The position numbers and the translations under genes are program-made. The notes below the pieces were generated by a model. The model did not search any database. It was not told the DNA's origin and was given only the letters and a program-made list of their open reading frames with translations. A stretch of DNA of 64,000 bases. Origin: Pelodera strongyloides. Taxonomy: Eukaryota; Nematoda; Chromadorea; Rhabditida; Rhabditidae. Where the stretch lies: the NCBI GenBank assembly GCA_036852015.1, contig JAANDG010000620.1, positions 1-64,000 of the forward strand, written 5' to 3'. This document shows, in pieces, positions 38,901 to 53,900 of this stretch; the first letter of the stretch is position 1, and every line of letters begins with the position of its first letter.

Positions 38901-41900
38901 TTAGTCCTGCTTTGGCTTTGGCTGATACTATTTTTGAAACTGTTCCTAACTTGGGCTTGATCATATCCAATTTGTTGTTTAAGCCATTTGTTTTCCGTGT
39001 TGGACTTCTAATTGAATGCGGCACGTGATCATTTTAGACTCTGTACTCCCGTTTGTTACCTGTTAGTTGGGAGGCGGAGAAGTTTCGACGAGCTGAAGAG
39101 TTTGCGAATGCGGTACGTGATTTAGTGCGGAACTATTCAAATATTCCAAGTGTTTCATCTAGTTTTATATTTGAATACATTCTGACTGTTTTACGTATGA
39201 TATCATGCTCCCTTACGAGTGTCACTGGTGTCGTTGGAGCGGAAGGAAGGAAATAAATGAGTATTACACGGAAATTCGGGAAACTTATTGCGTTTTGAAC
39301 AACCTTAGAAAAGATTAAGACTATCTGTGTCGCGGAAAAATGTGTGCTTTCAAAAAGTGCTTCAAACCCCACAAATAATATTGTAGGCTGTCCGAGTGGG
39401 TCTGGTCCCTTTGTTGCTGCAACTTTTGACCGAGCCTCAGAATTTGCCACCAGTTCCCGATACCGATCGATTGTGCATTTTCGAGATTGCACACAATTTA
39501 CTGTTGTAAGTTTTTTTCGGATTGTTGATTCAATATGATATGTCACAAAACAAATAGCGCATGAAAACCTTTCTTTACTTTTTTTGGCACACCTCTCTGT
39601 TATTATTTACCAGCAAAGATAGAAGATAGAAGTGATCTGATTCTGATTTCAAGCCGCGTTTCTCGTTTATTGTCAGACTAATATGTACTATGGAATATTA
39701 TGCTTCAGGAATGTGGTGTACTTGTACTACTAGAATGCGTGGGCTTTAATACTATTATGCATTATATAGTATTCGGGCTTACTCTAGCATTAAATGGTTT
39801 TAGGTACCTATTGACTGGCGATAGTCGCTTGCATGTGCAACAGAACAATGAGAAGAAAGCCAAGGAGATCAACTCGGCCGTGCATTTGGGAAGCATTGAC
39901 CCTCCTAGGTTTGTTGCTTTGTTTCTTCTCACCCGTTTTGTTGGCTTAAGCTTCAAAAATATATTTAGTATCTTCATATGGACCAAAATTCGCGGCATGA
40001 CCAGTTCTATGCTTGCAAATGTCAAAACACAAAACGGCTCGCGGGAAGCCGATTATTTCAGCGTTCAGCCAGCGTTACACAACTACCAAGTTAAATTTTT
40101 GTGCCGTTCTTGTCTCTTTTGGTGCTTCTTCTAATTTCTGAAATTTTAGAAAACCAGAGATGAACTTGAGCGACGAAGAGTTTATTGATGTGTGTCGCAA
40201 ATTGTGTCATTATATTTGGTGTGCTGCTGGGGGATGGCTGAGACGACCGGGCAGACCGATAACGAATGGAAGTACCAAGTGAGCTGGTTTGGGTCTTGCA
40301 TATTTGCGTATTGGTCGTCTGCTTGCTCACAAGCGATATAGCGGTCGATTTTATAATTTTTAATTAATAATAATCTTTTTACGCTTCAAGCGTGCACCTT
40401 TATTCAAGGGCGAAAATACAGTTTCAATGTTTGCTTATGACATGTTCCGCAGAGGTAGGCAACAAGTTCCAGATGACAAATTGCTTGACTCTTCGGGATA
40501 GGGCCAGGAGAAGTTTTGAATCGTTTGTTGGACCACTGCATTCACATGTGTTGTATGCAAATTAGTATAATTAGGATAGAAATCGCGCATTATCATCCAG
40601 TTATTTTGAAACATTTTGGGTTAGGTATGAAACTTGTGATTGTATTTTCGTTTCAACCACTTCATTTGTTTAGGGATCCCATCTTTTGTAAATCGAACGA
40701 AGTGAACGGTTCTGGTGTTGGCTGTTCGTTTTGGGCGAGTGGAGATGCTCCAGACCCTGATCCGAATCCCAACGCTTTTCATTCGTCGCCTCATGCTTCA
40801 ATTGTGACTGAACTTCCAATTCGTAAGTAATTTGCCCATGCCCTCATTGTATTTTAGCGTTTATGATTTGTATTTACAATATGAAGGATACGTAACGTAT
40901 CGTTACGTGTAGTTGGATATGAAAACAAAAACATTATTATAGCGTTATAACCTCTACCCTTTAATCACGGAACCTAATTCTCTCGTGTAGGTAATGATTA
41001 TATCTCGAATCTGTTACTTTTAAGCTCGATTTTAGGTTCAGTTCAGTTCAGTTCAGTTATGAGTTGCTTTTTTCATGTGGTATGTAAAAAACATGATTGT
41101 TTATGATTACTTATCATCTAAATTTAATCCGATTTGCATTTCCACGTTTCGTAGTTATTCATTGTGGTATTGCCTTAACAAAACTTGTGCGACATTTTAT
41201 GTTCGTAATAAATGTTATGTTATGTTATCTACTTTCAGGATTGGCGCCCCGCGAAGAAGTGTTCATCCGTCGATCGGTCTCACTTCTCTTTGAATTTGTG
41301 TTGAAGCGAGTGGAGGCGGAGCGGAATCCTGAGACGGAGGAGGCCATCTGGACGTCCATATTCATCGACTCCAAGCAGATGTGGACGGATGTACTGGTCA
41401 ATTCAGTGACTAGTAAGCCGGTGAGGATTGAAGGTTTTACATTTAATGTTTATCTAATCTATCAAAAATAGTCTTGTGTTCTGCCAGTAACAGTCTGGAA
41501 AGTCAGTGTGTCAAACAGTAGTTACATGGATAAGTAACTGGAGGAGATAATATTGCTCAATGTATTTTGCTAGGGAGTTTGCTTTTTTTCTAACTTATGG
41601 TTCCTCTGTCTCTGTTTACTGAACGAGCTAGGCTTCTAGCTTCTTGTATAATGGTGTGAAGGAAATTGGCACTTAATTTATTGAACTATATTTGCAGTAC
41701 TTGCGTGATGTGCTGTACAGCCAGCTGCGAGCACACAAATTAATTGGCCGTAAACCTGTGAGAAGCGCTCTATTGAAGTTTATGTACGAAATACGCATGA
41801 CGCTCCCGTTTTGGATAATGGATGGAAGTATTCAGGTATTTTTTAAGTTTGGCTTACAATCAAATAAGTAGAAAGAATAATATGGACAATAAGATTGAAT

Positions 41901-44900
41901 ATATCTAGATACTTTTTATTTATTTATTTATTTATTAAATACACCAAAAGGTGTGCATCCGAGGATGAAAGTTAAAAACGAACATACAAACGGAAACAGA
42001 TAACTGATTTGATTAGCAATGAGATTTGACATTTGACATTCTGCATTTGGAATATTGTTGCAAAGGAATAAAGCCAGCATTTTTGTTTGAGCAAACCTTG
42101 AATCAATCCCTTTAGCAAATAATGTGGTATTTCCATGTTACCTTAAAAAATGAGCCACATTCACGAACAATGTTTAAGAAATAAGTAGACATACTACATA
42201 CTACCTCATTGGGACCTAGAAATAAATGTTAAAAACTAGACAACAGAAAATTAAACCCTAGCACCGTGAATACCCTCCACCCGCAGGAAACCGAATGCGC
42301 TACATTGAAATACCACTTAACCGCAAATGGTTGTTTTTTGAGTGGTTAATCCACTGGGCTTAATTACAAGGTTTTCTAAACTAACCGATAGCTGGGTAAC
42401 TGGTAGGTCATGCTTGCATGGGTCAAGTATTTATTTATTTATTTTGTCACTGATAACATTTATTGGGCTTTTTTGCTTTTTGGTCCTTTGGTGCTCTAAT
42501 ATATGCTGTTTTGATAATTATCATTTATTTTTGTTTAGTTGAATTATCTGCAACGTCGGCAGCTTGCTCAGTGTGACTCATTCTTCTCGCTCTATTCAAA
42601 TTTGCTCGCCGAGATTAGCCTTCCCGGCTCGAATATCGAAGAGCAAACTATCAGAGGGCTCATGCTAAAGGAGGTCGAATGGATATTAGGGTAAGTGTTT
42701 TAACTTCCATGATGCAGTGTCGTTCGCGGTTTACTGGTTAATTAAGTGACCGATAATTGTATACACGCGAGGATAGCCACTGGGCTGGACGATAGTCATC
42801 AAGATGTTCATTTATCAGTTAAAGCGAAATACCGGCCGGTTTTTAAAACGCATCGAGTACCCCTGCTTTCTTATGCATCATGTGCAAATGAGCATAAATT
42901 TGAATTAAAAATAGACCCGAATTCGACCCCACTTAGCACATATATTTGCTTAAGAATGCAGATATTTGAGATGAGTTTCAAAAACCGGCCGGTGTCTCGC
43001 TTTAAAAAGCATTACAGTTTGTCTATAGGTGTACAGTAAGTTGGGTTATCTGCAACTCTGACGTTCCGGGACATAACATTTTATCACTTTTATTTGTTTT
43101 AGGTATAAGCCGGCCGGTCCGGCTCTTACGCGGACAGAGCTTACCATGGTAGCTGGGCACTTGCAAGTAAGTTGCCGTTGATAGTATCAGTATATATCTT
43201 GCGACTTAAACGCAAGCATTTATGTTTAATGTTGGTTAATTTATGTTTTATCTTTTAGTCCTAAGATTTTCGCTCGTCCCAGTGCAAGTTTCCGCATTAT
43301 TTGTTGTATAAAAGTTATTATGGTTGTTTTGTTAGTTTAAATTAAATAGTGGTTTAAAACTTTCGAAATGTCTGAATAAACAAAAAAAACTGCACGGCGA
43401 TGAAAAAGAAACATTCCAGTTTGTAGTTGCTGGTGATATTTGTTTCATGAATTGATTTCAGTTGCTCGCCGCTGCGATACAACTCCTTGCGGACGACCAA
43501 ACGGAAATTGGTGGAAAATTGATCAAGCCTTTGATTATGCATTGCTTGTTCAACAACAATAATGCGCCCAGGTATGTTTCTTTATTTTAATTTTCTTTTT
43601 GTTGAAATTCAACGGCATGGTTGTATTGTACCTTATGCAAACAATAAATAGATTCTCATAGGCCACACGAGTTTTGAATCATTTGTCTAAGTCGCACAGA
43701 GCACATTACAAACTGACGGACAAACGCTATGCTATGCTTGATATTTTACGTTTTACTTAATTATATAAACTTTGCAGCACTGTCGCCAATGCCGCTAGCC
43801 CAGCGCCCGCCAAATCCCCCATGGACACTAGCGACGATGCGGTTCCCTGGATTCTGGCCCCCTTCCCGTCGTCTTCAAAGTACGAAGCCCGGCAGCGCGC
43901 ACTCAACCTTTTATGTGAATTGTGCTCGAATTCGATGGAGAATGCGGTCACTATTGTAACTTGCCTGCAGCCGATTAATCAACAAGTCCCATTGACTACG
44001 TGGAACACTGAGGTGGGGATTTGAGGATTTTTGTTGTTTGTTGAGCTAGAGACTTAGGCCACTTATCTATCTGATTAGTGATGCCCCTAGTTACTTGGAT
44101 CACTTAGGTAGGGGTTCGATAGTTTTGAAGGTGGATGCATTTACGTTCGTTCCTGCCTTTAGCTTTTTATCCGTTTTTTTTTTGATAAAAAAAGACTGCG
44201 GTTGAATGGAGGTGATCTGTTTAACTTTATGACTGGAACATTTTGTAAGGAGGGATATTAACTCGCTTAAAGCGAAATGACACCCAGTTACACCCAGTAG
44301 TTTAAACCCTTTTATTAATGAAAATCAACATAAAAAATACCATAAATGAATAGGAACTGAAAAAATAACAAAGCAAAAACATAAATGCTCCCATTTTATA
44401 TGGAAAAATTGTCCATTGCGCTAGCCTAATACATTTCACCCACGCACCCAAAAATTAAATCTCCTACTTAATAACCATTCCGAGATTTGTAGTTTACTCG
44501 TAGTGTTCATTTCAAATCTGTTAGGCACTAGTGCAACTCCATACGTCAAATTTTCTTAACGAAACCACACCAGTAGACCCCGTAGTCGAGTGGTAGCGCT
44601 CTCGCCTTTTGTGCGAGATGTCCCGGGTTCGACCCCACAGCCGGCAAACAATTTTGCGTGAAATATTACTTTCCGAGAACGAGAAAGGAGCTGTCAGTTC
44701 GCTTTAAGTATACAAAGTAGCATTAGCCTTGCTCCCAACACCGTCTGGTTGAGCCAATGGAGGTGTTTCGCGTGAGCGTTGAGCGTTGCCCTTTGTCCAG
44801 ATATAAGCTTGAAGTTATTCCGATAATTGTATAATGAGATGTTTTGTAGGTGAACACCGCCGGCTGTCATGCTGGCCTCGTGGGACTTCGTAATGATGGA

Positions 44901-47900
44901 GGCACGTGTTATATGAACTCGGTTCTTCAACAGATGTTCTTCATACCGGGAATAGCTCGGACTTGCCTGACCACGCATGGAATCGACCCGAATTGCAACT
45001 TTGAGGGAGCCAAGGGGTGGGTGGTATTTTTGTGTTTTTTTTTACTGACCGATACCGATCCACAAACATTCTTCGCGGATCAGAGTGGTAAATAGAACTA
45101 ATAGAAGTGGCAAGCTCTAAAAGTTTTGTGATATGTGAGGAGTAAAACTTATTACTTATGTACGACAAACTGCACTAGGTTGTTTGTAGTCTTTTGATAT
45201 AATTCCTGAACTGTGCTAATTGTGAGCGAATTCAGATTACCATTTAATAATGTCCGTTTTTGCAGAACGTTGTTCATTGAACTCCAGAAGATCTTTGCCC
45301 ATCTAAGCTTTTCTCAGAAGGAAGCGTACGTGCCCCGCGGATTCTGGGAGACTTTCCGAGTGCGTTTTTCTATCTTTGAACTTGTCATTCAACATATTTT
45401 TGTATGTTTGAATATTGATATGGAAGCGAACTCCTTTTTAATTTTGGTAGTAATTTCTGTACGGCGGTATGATACGTCACAAGTAGTAGTATGATGCGTC
45501 AGAAGTCGGTGGTAGATAGTAGATTACGAATTTGCATCCTATGGATGGTTAGTCAACAAATGATAGCAACAAATTACAGCTAAAGAATGGTTGGTTTCTC
45601 GTAACTTTTGCTGGTTGTATCTTTACCTTTCTGTGTGATGGATGTTATGATCCTCTCGCTTTTTCAAATTTTTTAATTTTTAAATTGCAAATCAAGATGT
45701 TTAGTTCTTCGATGAAGAGCGCCTAGACACTAAGCAGCAACACGACTGTGTCGATTTCTTCACTGCCTTGGTTGACAAAGTGGATACGGTGCTCGAGGTG
45801 AGTTTTCTAAGAGGTGAAGAGGGAATTTTTTTTATTGTGTGCTCGAGCAACTTGGACTTGCACCCTTTCTATGTTTACCTCTACTCTCTGTCTCACGCTT
45901 TGGCAATCGAGTTTAGTCACAGAAAACTGTTGCTGTGTTTCACCAAATTTTGTGTAAGTTTGGGATTTTGTAAAGATGTTTTCGTGCAAGATTTGCTTGT
46001 GCTCTTTTACTACGTGCAACTCAGCTGTAGAGCCATTATGAATTAGTGGTTCTATGGTTATGTTGCCCGTTTTTGCTCTGCATTTTCCGTGAGCTATGAC
46101 TTATGAATCTTTTTGCAGAAACAAGAGCGGCCGTTGCTATTTAAACCTCGACTTGGCGGGAAATTTTCGTACGAGTACATTTGCTACGGTTGCTGGCACA
46201 GGTAGAGTGGCTAAGACTTTTTTTTCATCTTTTATTGGTTATTGCCAATTTTCCGTATAGTGTGGATTATGTACCCTAACCTTAACCTTCTTCTCTTTCT
46301 GTTTTGTATTTTTCCCTTTTTGTGCGATACGCATGAAACTTTCATCCATTGAGCTTTATACAAATTCTTTCGCTCGTTTTTTTCCTTACAGTGAACTCTT
46401 ACTGGTTATAGTGTACCATTTATTATGATTTGCACTTGAACTTTTTCCTGACACTCACTGAAGCATTGATAAACAAAAGCACTAAATGTTTTCGTATAAA
46501 AAAAGTGTGCGTTACATATGCCAATAATATTTATTGTTCTCTAATGTTTCTTGTTTAAATGCTGATTTTACTGTGTGAAACCGAAACCGTAACGTGTATT
46601 ATCACTTTTCTGTATCGGAAGGGCGTTTTAGTGATTTGGAGGAGTGGAAAGAGTGTTTGTTTGTTAGAGAGAGAGTTAGTCAGAGTGAAACGAGTCTTGT
46701 TGGAAATGGGGAGAAAAGAGATCACAGTAGGATTAGAGATCAGAGGTCGCACGCTCCTTCTCTTGGTTTTTTTCGGCTGAACAGCTGGTTTGTTACGCGT
46801 GTTTTTTTCCAAAGTCAGAAACTAAGCTGCCGGCATTACAGGCATTTTTCTATGAAAATTTACTAAAAAAAAATTTTTGCAACGAGTCAATCATTTATTA
46901 GTTATTTCCTGTCATTATGAGAGAAATTTCCAACTCATCGTGTAATTTTTTTTGAAAAAGTTTTATTACTGCGCCCTCCTATTTTTATGAGGCCTAATTG
47001 GTAACTTGATTTGAGCTGGGTATCCTTAATCTGGAAAGGGAGTGCCCGTGAGCCCGTGCCGGAATTGAACCCTTTACATATTTCCTGTTGATATTCTGTA
47101 TTCGGAGATGGGTATCTTTAAGCTCGATGATTGTTTATTTTGCAGATACACGGGTCGCGATGAGGAGTTTATGTGCGTTAACTTGGAATTGCACGGAATT
47201 AGTCTGGAGGAATGCTTACAACATTACGTCGACGGAGAGATACTCGAGGGCGACAACGCGTACAAGTGCGAGAAGTGCAATGAGAAGGTGAACTCGTTGA
47301 AGTGTTTTAATAACATTACGTTTATTGCGGACAGTGTATCGGGCAGTGTAAAAGTGTATCGTGCAAGTTGAACCAAGCATTCGAAGTGTGGTGATATGCT
47401 ATGTGATTACGTAATACCTGCGACGTATGATATAACAGATTGCTGATACTATCAGGGATTCTTCCGACTCAATATAAGATTCAAAAACACACGAATCTTA
47501 TGTGACGGAAGAAGCTCTGATCGTATCATCAAGCTGTTGAAAATGACGGCATCCCTGAAGCAGCAAGCCAACAAACAAGCATAGTGTACGATATAGTTTA
47601 TTGGGAAATATTTTACAAACTACTGTAGTCCCTAGGTAAACTGTCTGATTTACAGAGGGCTACGCTGAGACGTGGTGCATTCCGACAATTGCCCGACACG
47701 CTGACAATTCAACTGAAGAGGTTCAGTTATGATTACACGGGACGGCAGGCCAGAAAGAATGACGATTTCATTTCCGTGGGTTATTGTTTTACTTGCTTGG
47801 TTATTGATTAATATATGTATTGATTTTGATTGGTTGATTTATTGATGAACAAGGTTATGATGAAAAAAGTGGTTGGTTTTTCTTATCTCTCGTTAGAAAT

Positions 47901-50900
47901 GATTGGAAAGCAAAGGGTTAGGCGGTTATAAGGAAGAGTCGTTGAAAATTCTGACAAATATGTGTAGAACTATCTTTTTTATATTTTTAGTTTCCCAAGG
48001 AGCTCGACATGACTCCATTTACGTGTGACGCACGCGAAGTGAGTGACGATCGGTTGGAGGAATTGTTTGAATCGGTTTGTTTGTTTGTTTGTTTGTTTGT
48101 TTCATCGTACCGACGTGTTCACTGGTTACTTTCTCTCTCTACCTATCTCTATGTCTATATATTGTTGCTGTCTTTCTCACCTCTCTCTTTCTTTCTCTCT
48201 CTCTCTCTCTCTCTGTCAGCGTGAGCATGAGCAGTTCTTTGTTGGTTATTTTTTTTACATTGCTCATTCAGGTTTCCGAATCTCTCCACTCTTCGAGTGC
48301 CCAACGTGTGCCGCATCAGTCGCCCTCGTCATCTAGGTGCGTTTTATTTCAGGGAATATTATTTTTCATTTACGACGTCCTACTGTAGCTATTTTAGATT
48401 TCTTGGTTCGCCTCCACGTCTATATTTATTAACTATCAGTGGTTTAGGTTGCATGCGTGCTCTTCCAATGCACCCGCTCCATCGCCAAATGCTTCGTTCC
48501 ATCGACTGGGCGCTGCCGCTAAGCAGCAACGACGGCAAAGGTAAGTACCTCGGTTTAAGATTTTGAAACGTTAGAATTATGAGTTTTATGAACTGAGTGC
48601 GACGTAGCATTTGAGTTGAGTAAATAACATGTAATCATGCATTTTTGATTTTTTTTTTGAACTGATTAACTGTCTTAGTACTGAATAAAGGGATGTTTTC
48701 GTCTAGAGTTTCCACTCTGAAACAGAGCGAGGAGTGCCACTATGAACTGGTCGGAGTGCTGGCGCATCATGGCCTCGCAGCCGCCGGGCACTACTATTCT
48801 TATATTAAGGAGAGAAGGTTGGTACTCGTTTGGTATGATAGGTTACGACAATTTCAAGGTTAGGGAATGTAGTTTGTAGTCGCATGCTCGATCATTTGAT
48901 CTTTGTGAGTGTTATATTTATATGTTGTTAACTCCTGTCTGTGCCCGATTTTATTAGTGACCATGTTGTAAAGTTATCGTGAGCTCTGTGGTCTCTTTTT
49001 TTAAATATCTTTATAGCTAACTATGTATTATTGTGGGGTAATTGCCTATTTTTGATCCTTTCTAAAGGATCTGGATGTTAGTGTTAATAGCGTTGCAGGA
49101 TTTCCTTTCTCCTTTGTTATTTTTTTAGTTGTCATTATTCTAAAAAAAAATTCAGGCCTGAATACAAGGGCACCAAGATGTACGGCCAGTGGATTGAGGC
49201 GAATGACACCAAGATGAGCGAGTTCTGTGCTGACGAAGATGAGAGAGCGAATGCTTGGTTTGGAGGGAGCTTTACGGAGAGGGGTGAGATTGTGTATTTG
49301 TTGAGGGGGAGGGGTAAAACGGTCATCGATGTTAGAGCTAGGACTGCACGTGTTGGGCTCGGTACGTCGGTATTCTCCAGAACTTCCAGTTGTACACTAG
49401 GTTGTTTATTAAGGTTGGGTCGGGTAGGAGACATGGGTAAGATGCTTGAAAAGAGGCTGTGTGGGTTGCGTAACTGAAATTGTACCGAGGCTGGTTTCAC
49501 CAACACTTCCGTGGCATGGAACTTCTGTGCGACTGTGTGTTTGGCTGTTTGGGGTTTAGTTTAAAACTGTTAGCTTTTTCTGCTAGAAGTTAGTTTGTCT
49601 AATGAAATGGATGGTTCCTTTTTTTGCTCAAATAGTAAAATACGGATTTAGCTCGTGCTAATTCGATAAACGGACACGTTGAGCTACCAAAGCACCGTAC
49701 GCGCACTTGGAATGCGTATGTCCTTTTCTATGACAGAGTCAAGGAGCATGATGAGGATCAGATCAAGGTGAGTATCCTGAATGAACCTGAGGCCATATTC
49801 ATCACTCCGTTTCACTCGGGGAAATATTCCCCACGGGGAATTCCCCGTTGGGAATTGAGTGGTGAATATGGCCTCAGGAGCAGGTGTCTGTTCACGATAT
49901 ATGTTTTGTGCATTGTGTTAGCTTGTAAATTTGGCAGAACATTTATTTCATAATCATATGAGGATTTCCTAATCCTGAGGCATACTCGAACTCTAGCTAC
50001 AAATGATCAGCGTTGTTTAGAATTCCCTCTTGATCTCACTTAATGTAATACTCGCGCTCGTTGTGAGGATTTTCATTTGGTTTCTGAAACGGGGGACAGG
50101 ATTTTGCTTCTACTGAGGCCGTATTCACCAACACACAGGGAGCCCTCCCTAGGCTCACGGGCGCTCTGAATCTCGTCTGCTCTCGCACTCTCTACGTACT
50201 CTTTAGCTCCCTGGGGAGGCCAGGGAGGGCTCCCTGCGTGTTGTTGAATACGGCCTCTGGTTTACAGTCCACTTGTCTACTTGTTTACAATCCCAACATG
50301 GCATATTTCAGAGTGATGATTGTACGACCACGTCCACATCGGTTGTCGACTTCAGCATAGCAGCTGAGGAGTTACGTTCTGATGCGAGGTGATTAATATT
50401 ATATATTTTTTTGTTTTCTGAAGAAAAATTCCGCAGAATTAATTGAGAATTTTTTGCGACGATCCGACGATCTTCCTTCCAATCAAGCCATAGACGTTGT
50501 TATGTTAGTTCAGTGTAGTGGGGCTCAATCGGAAAACAAGATTTTGATATTCAAGGACAACTAACGCGAATAATTCTCAGAAAAACTTCAGAATGGTCCA
50601 TCTAACAAACTTGTTTAGTCCACGTAGTGATCGCTCGTTGAATGACGGCGACCCACATCTACTCGGTGTCTTTGACGTAATGCCTCAGAATTTGAAGGAT
50701 GAAGTCACGAATGAGAATGCCAAGTTCAGCCGGGTAACTTAGTTTAATTTTTAGTCACAGATTGAAAATTTCAGCATTTGACGTGCATTTAATCGTGGAA
50801 AGCAGAAACTTTTCATTCCTGTTCATTGCTTTCGCATGCATGTGCTCTTGTAAAGATTAATGTTATCAGACAATTAGCCGGTAAATGTGTTCAGTAGGAG

Positions 50901-53900
50901 TATTCGGCGACATTGTCCAATGTAAAGGTTAGGCGTTGCAAACACCTACCCTACTCTAATTGTCGTATACTGTAACACTAGACATAGTGTAGTGTAAAGT
51001 ACGGTATAATCGTATAATGTAATTGTCGACTTGTTTTCAGGAACGCGAACTTTATACGCGCTACTACATCGAGCTGTGCGAACGAGTAACGCAGTCATTT
51101 TTGAAGAAGTTCAGAGACGCGTGAGTTGTTTTTGTTTTATAGTTTATACTAGAGTCGGGCACGCCTGTTTTCTGAGCTATTCTGGGCATAAACATAAACT
51201 CGTAGACGAACTGACCGACGAAACTACCTTCCAAATTAGCATATTGCATGAACTTGGAAGGTGGTTTTGAGCTAGCAGCATCGACAGAATTTCGGGAAAC
51301 ACATTAGGATTTCCCGACGAGATTTATGCCCTAGAGCTAGTCACGGGAGGATTTCAATAGATTTTAACTATGTTTACCCATTTAGGCCGAAACTGACTCA
51401 TGGTGACACGCGCGTCCTGTCGAACTTGCAAGAACAGCAGCTGAAGACGGTTGCTGAGGTTTGTTATTTGTTTATACTTATTTAGTAATAATTTATTCCT
51501 ATGGGTACAAATTAAGACATGTTAAAAATAGGCATGGTGCTTTGTGGGACAATGGCTAGTGGGGCGTAGGTGCGCGTTTTCTCTTTAACGTTTGTTGGAG
51601 AGTATACTTCAATATACGGTATACTATTCTCATCTAGTTTATACTTTATCGCGCCATTTTCTCTGCTGAGGCCTGACATCCAAAAATTTCCAATTTCATT
51701 GCATTTTTATTCCATCGCGAATTGTCCTTTTAGTTCTACATGTGGTGGTGCTTGTTCATTTTGTGGCGATTGAACGAGGATCTCTGTCAAAAGCACGCAA
51801 CTCTGGAACCGTCGATGCGAATATTCATGTCGCTGCTGAAGGAGTGCACTTCTGCTGCACAAACACTCCTCAATGGATTTGTGGTCTGGTCGCAGAACTT
51901 GGTTGGTGTTGGTTTATTTAGTTACTTTTTCACATTCATAAAGGAAAGCGTAGATATTGAAGTGCGAACAAGAAGCACAGCATAAAACACCCCGCCAAAT
52001 GCGGACGAACACCTCCCGACCCGTAATGCATTACATTGTATGCAAATTAGTCCAAATCACCTAATCACCTCCCAATCCGTGATGTTCATTTTGTGGCGAT
52101 TGAACGAGGATCATTATATGCAAATTAGTCTAAATCACCTCCCCAATTTTTTTTCGGACCTTATTTATTCCCTGACAAGAAGAGGTTGAGCACATCCAGG
52201 CCCCGCACGCAGAGCTTATGAGAAATGTTTGTTGGTGTTGTTGTAATGATCACTTTCTGAGAAATTCGCTAGAACGTATGTGGTTACGCTATAGCCAAGT
52301 GACGGTAAATATTTCAATAATGACTACATTTTTGCTTGATTCAGTACACTTCATGGCTCGATCTTTTCGACGATATCTGCATTTTGTCGCGTTTCGATGT
52401 GCGCGCAATGTGGTGGGACAATGTGAGTTTTTTCTCTCTTTTTTCTTGTTGGCGTATCTACTAGCCATGCTTTTTATTTTTTGTGAGGAATTTTTGTATT
52501 TCACCATAAAATTATTAAGCTTCATTCGTTGCAGGGGATTGTTGGTTGGTTCCGGTTTTTATAGGATGGTAAGTTCTCTAAGGTAAGTAGGTAAGATATC
52601 TAAACAGGTTGAATTCTGATTTTGCTGGCAATTTAGACTCTGCCCCTGTGGATGCAACAACTGGCCTCTTGGGAAGAGACTGTGGAACTTGTAGTGCCGT
52701 CCGACACCAAAAACACACTGTTTCACGCGGTTGTGTTAAGGATCAATGAGTTGATCAGGTAATTATATTATCCATTATGTCCCCATGTGTACGTGAACAT
52801 GAGAAAATGTACGAGGCATGGAACTGGGATCACTGTAAAACCGTCCGTAATCGGTCGCCAGATGGTTTAAATGGAAGAAGCCATTTGTAACCAATTATAT
52901 ATATTTTGATGTCCGTTTGCCGACTTGACTTTAAACAAAAATATCGTCATTGCTTTGGGTTGGATCACTAGACGTTGGTTCCCTCGTTTCCTTCGCATAG
53001 GCAAAAAAATGGGGCAAGGCAGTCCCATCAAAGGTCATGGGTTCGTTCGATCTCCGTCCGAGGTGGCCATACCGTAATAAACTCGTAATTAATTGTCAAA
53101 AAAAACCGCACAAGCAAAAAAAACAGTGCGCAGCTAGGGTCATGGTCTAGATTTATTGATTATGAGACATTGATTTTTGATTAAGAGGCACGTACAACTC
53201 TTATAGCTTGTGGGCACTTCATCCTCTTGATATAATTTATTATTATTCAGAGGCTCCGTCACTCACCACCGGCTACGCTTTGAGCTTATGCTGCATTTCA
53301 TGCAAGCGTACTGTCATGACACATGGGCAGCCGAACACTTTATATTGGCGGGTGGACTTTCCACTGTGATGATGCTCATTTACGAGAAGCACGACGACGC
53401 TGTCTACCTCTTCAAGAAGTGGGCAACCATGCACAGGGATAGCATGAAGGGACTGTTCAAGGTAGGGTCCCGTGCAAAGGCCACGGGTTCGTTCGATCCC
53501 CGTCCTAGGCTAGGTGGCCGTAATAAACTCGTAATTAATTGGTAGATGGGTAACACAAAGATAGATTGTCTATTGTAGGCCCTTATCTTAAGGATGCCCT
53601 ACCTTAATACCTTAGTGCTTAACACGCGTGCTTATGCTGGTGAGAAAAAGGGACCTAGGACGTATTTGATCACTCCAAGCTTATTGTATTGTTAGACATA
53701 AAAGTGGAATAATTGCCGTGACCACAGAAATCGGTGGCCTGGCCGGCAACCAAATGGTTTCTGGCGATCACGGTGACTAGTTACTGAAGGTTTTTGAATA
53801 AGTTTGGTCACGACGATGTCGCCGAATGGTTTGGCCGAGGACCGTCGCCAAGTGGCCCCTCGTTTTCTGTGTAGTACATCAGTTGTGGTTTCCATAGCTT

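Larger units (their letters stand above)
38488..44012 (+). other. USP24: Protease middle helical region exons
   Basis: Exons 38488-38604, 38753-38839, 39038-39112, 39387-39505, 39804-39908, 40150-40278, 40674-40822, 41239-41420, 41698-41835, 42539-42690, 43103-43166, 43462-43571 and 43778-44012. Family anchors: VFHMLNQLFSIDCVHVRAAC, IGGKLIKPLIMH and a Pro/Ala/Ser linker before the catalytic domain. Exon 40674-40822 carries a DPDPNPN acidic/Pro run. Confidence 0.85.
44850..49767 (+). other. USP24: Protease catalytic domain exons
   Basis: Exons 44850-45016, 45266-45359, 45705-45797, 46119-46201, 47146-47287, 47656-47775, 47991-48074, 48272-48336, 48448-48540, 48707-48817, 49156-49283 and 49652-49767. 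Cys box GLRNDGGTCYMNSVLQQM, with the nucleophile codon at 44907-44909. QQHDCVDFF follows (usual QQDAxEFF). Zinc pairs are YICYGC and YKCEKC. LTIQLKRFSYD is next. His box YELVGVLAHHGLAAAGHYY, with the His codon at 48789-48791. WIEANDTKMSEF carries the third catalytic position, then WNAYVLFY. All catalytic and zinc residues are present, so the enzyme should be active. Confidence 0.93.

Noticed and set aside
48043..48388. Leu/Ser/Cys-rich frames
   Set aside because: Created by the (TTTG)n and (CT)n tracts in an intron.
52540..52570. Possible extra protease exon after the acceptor at about 52538
   Set aside because: In the required phase it hits a stop (TAG), and joining 52345-52422 directly to 52637 keeps the frame and the family match.
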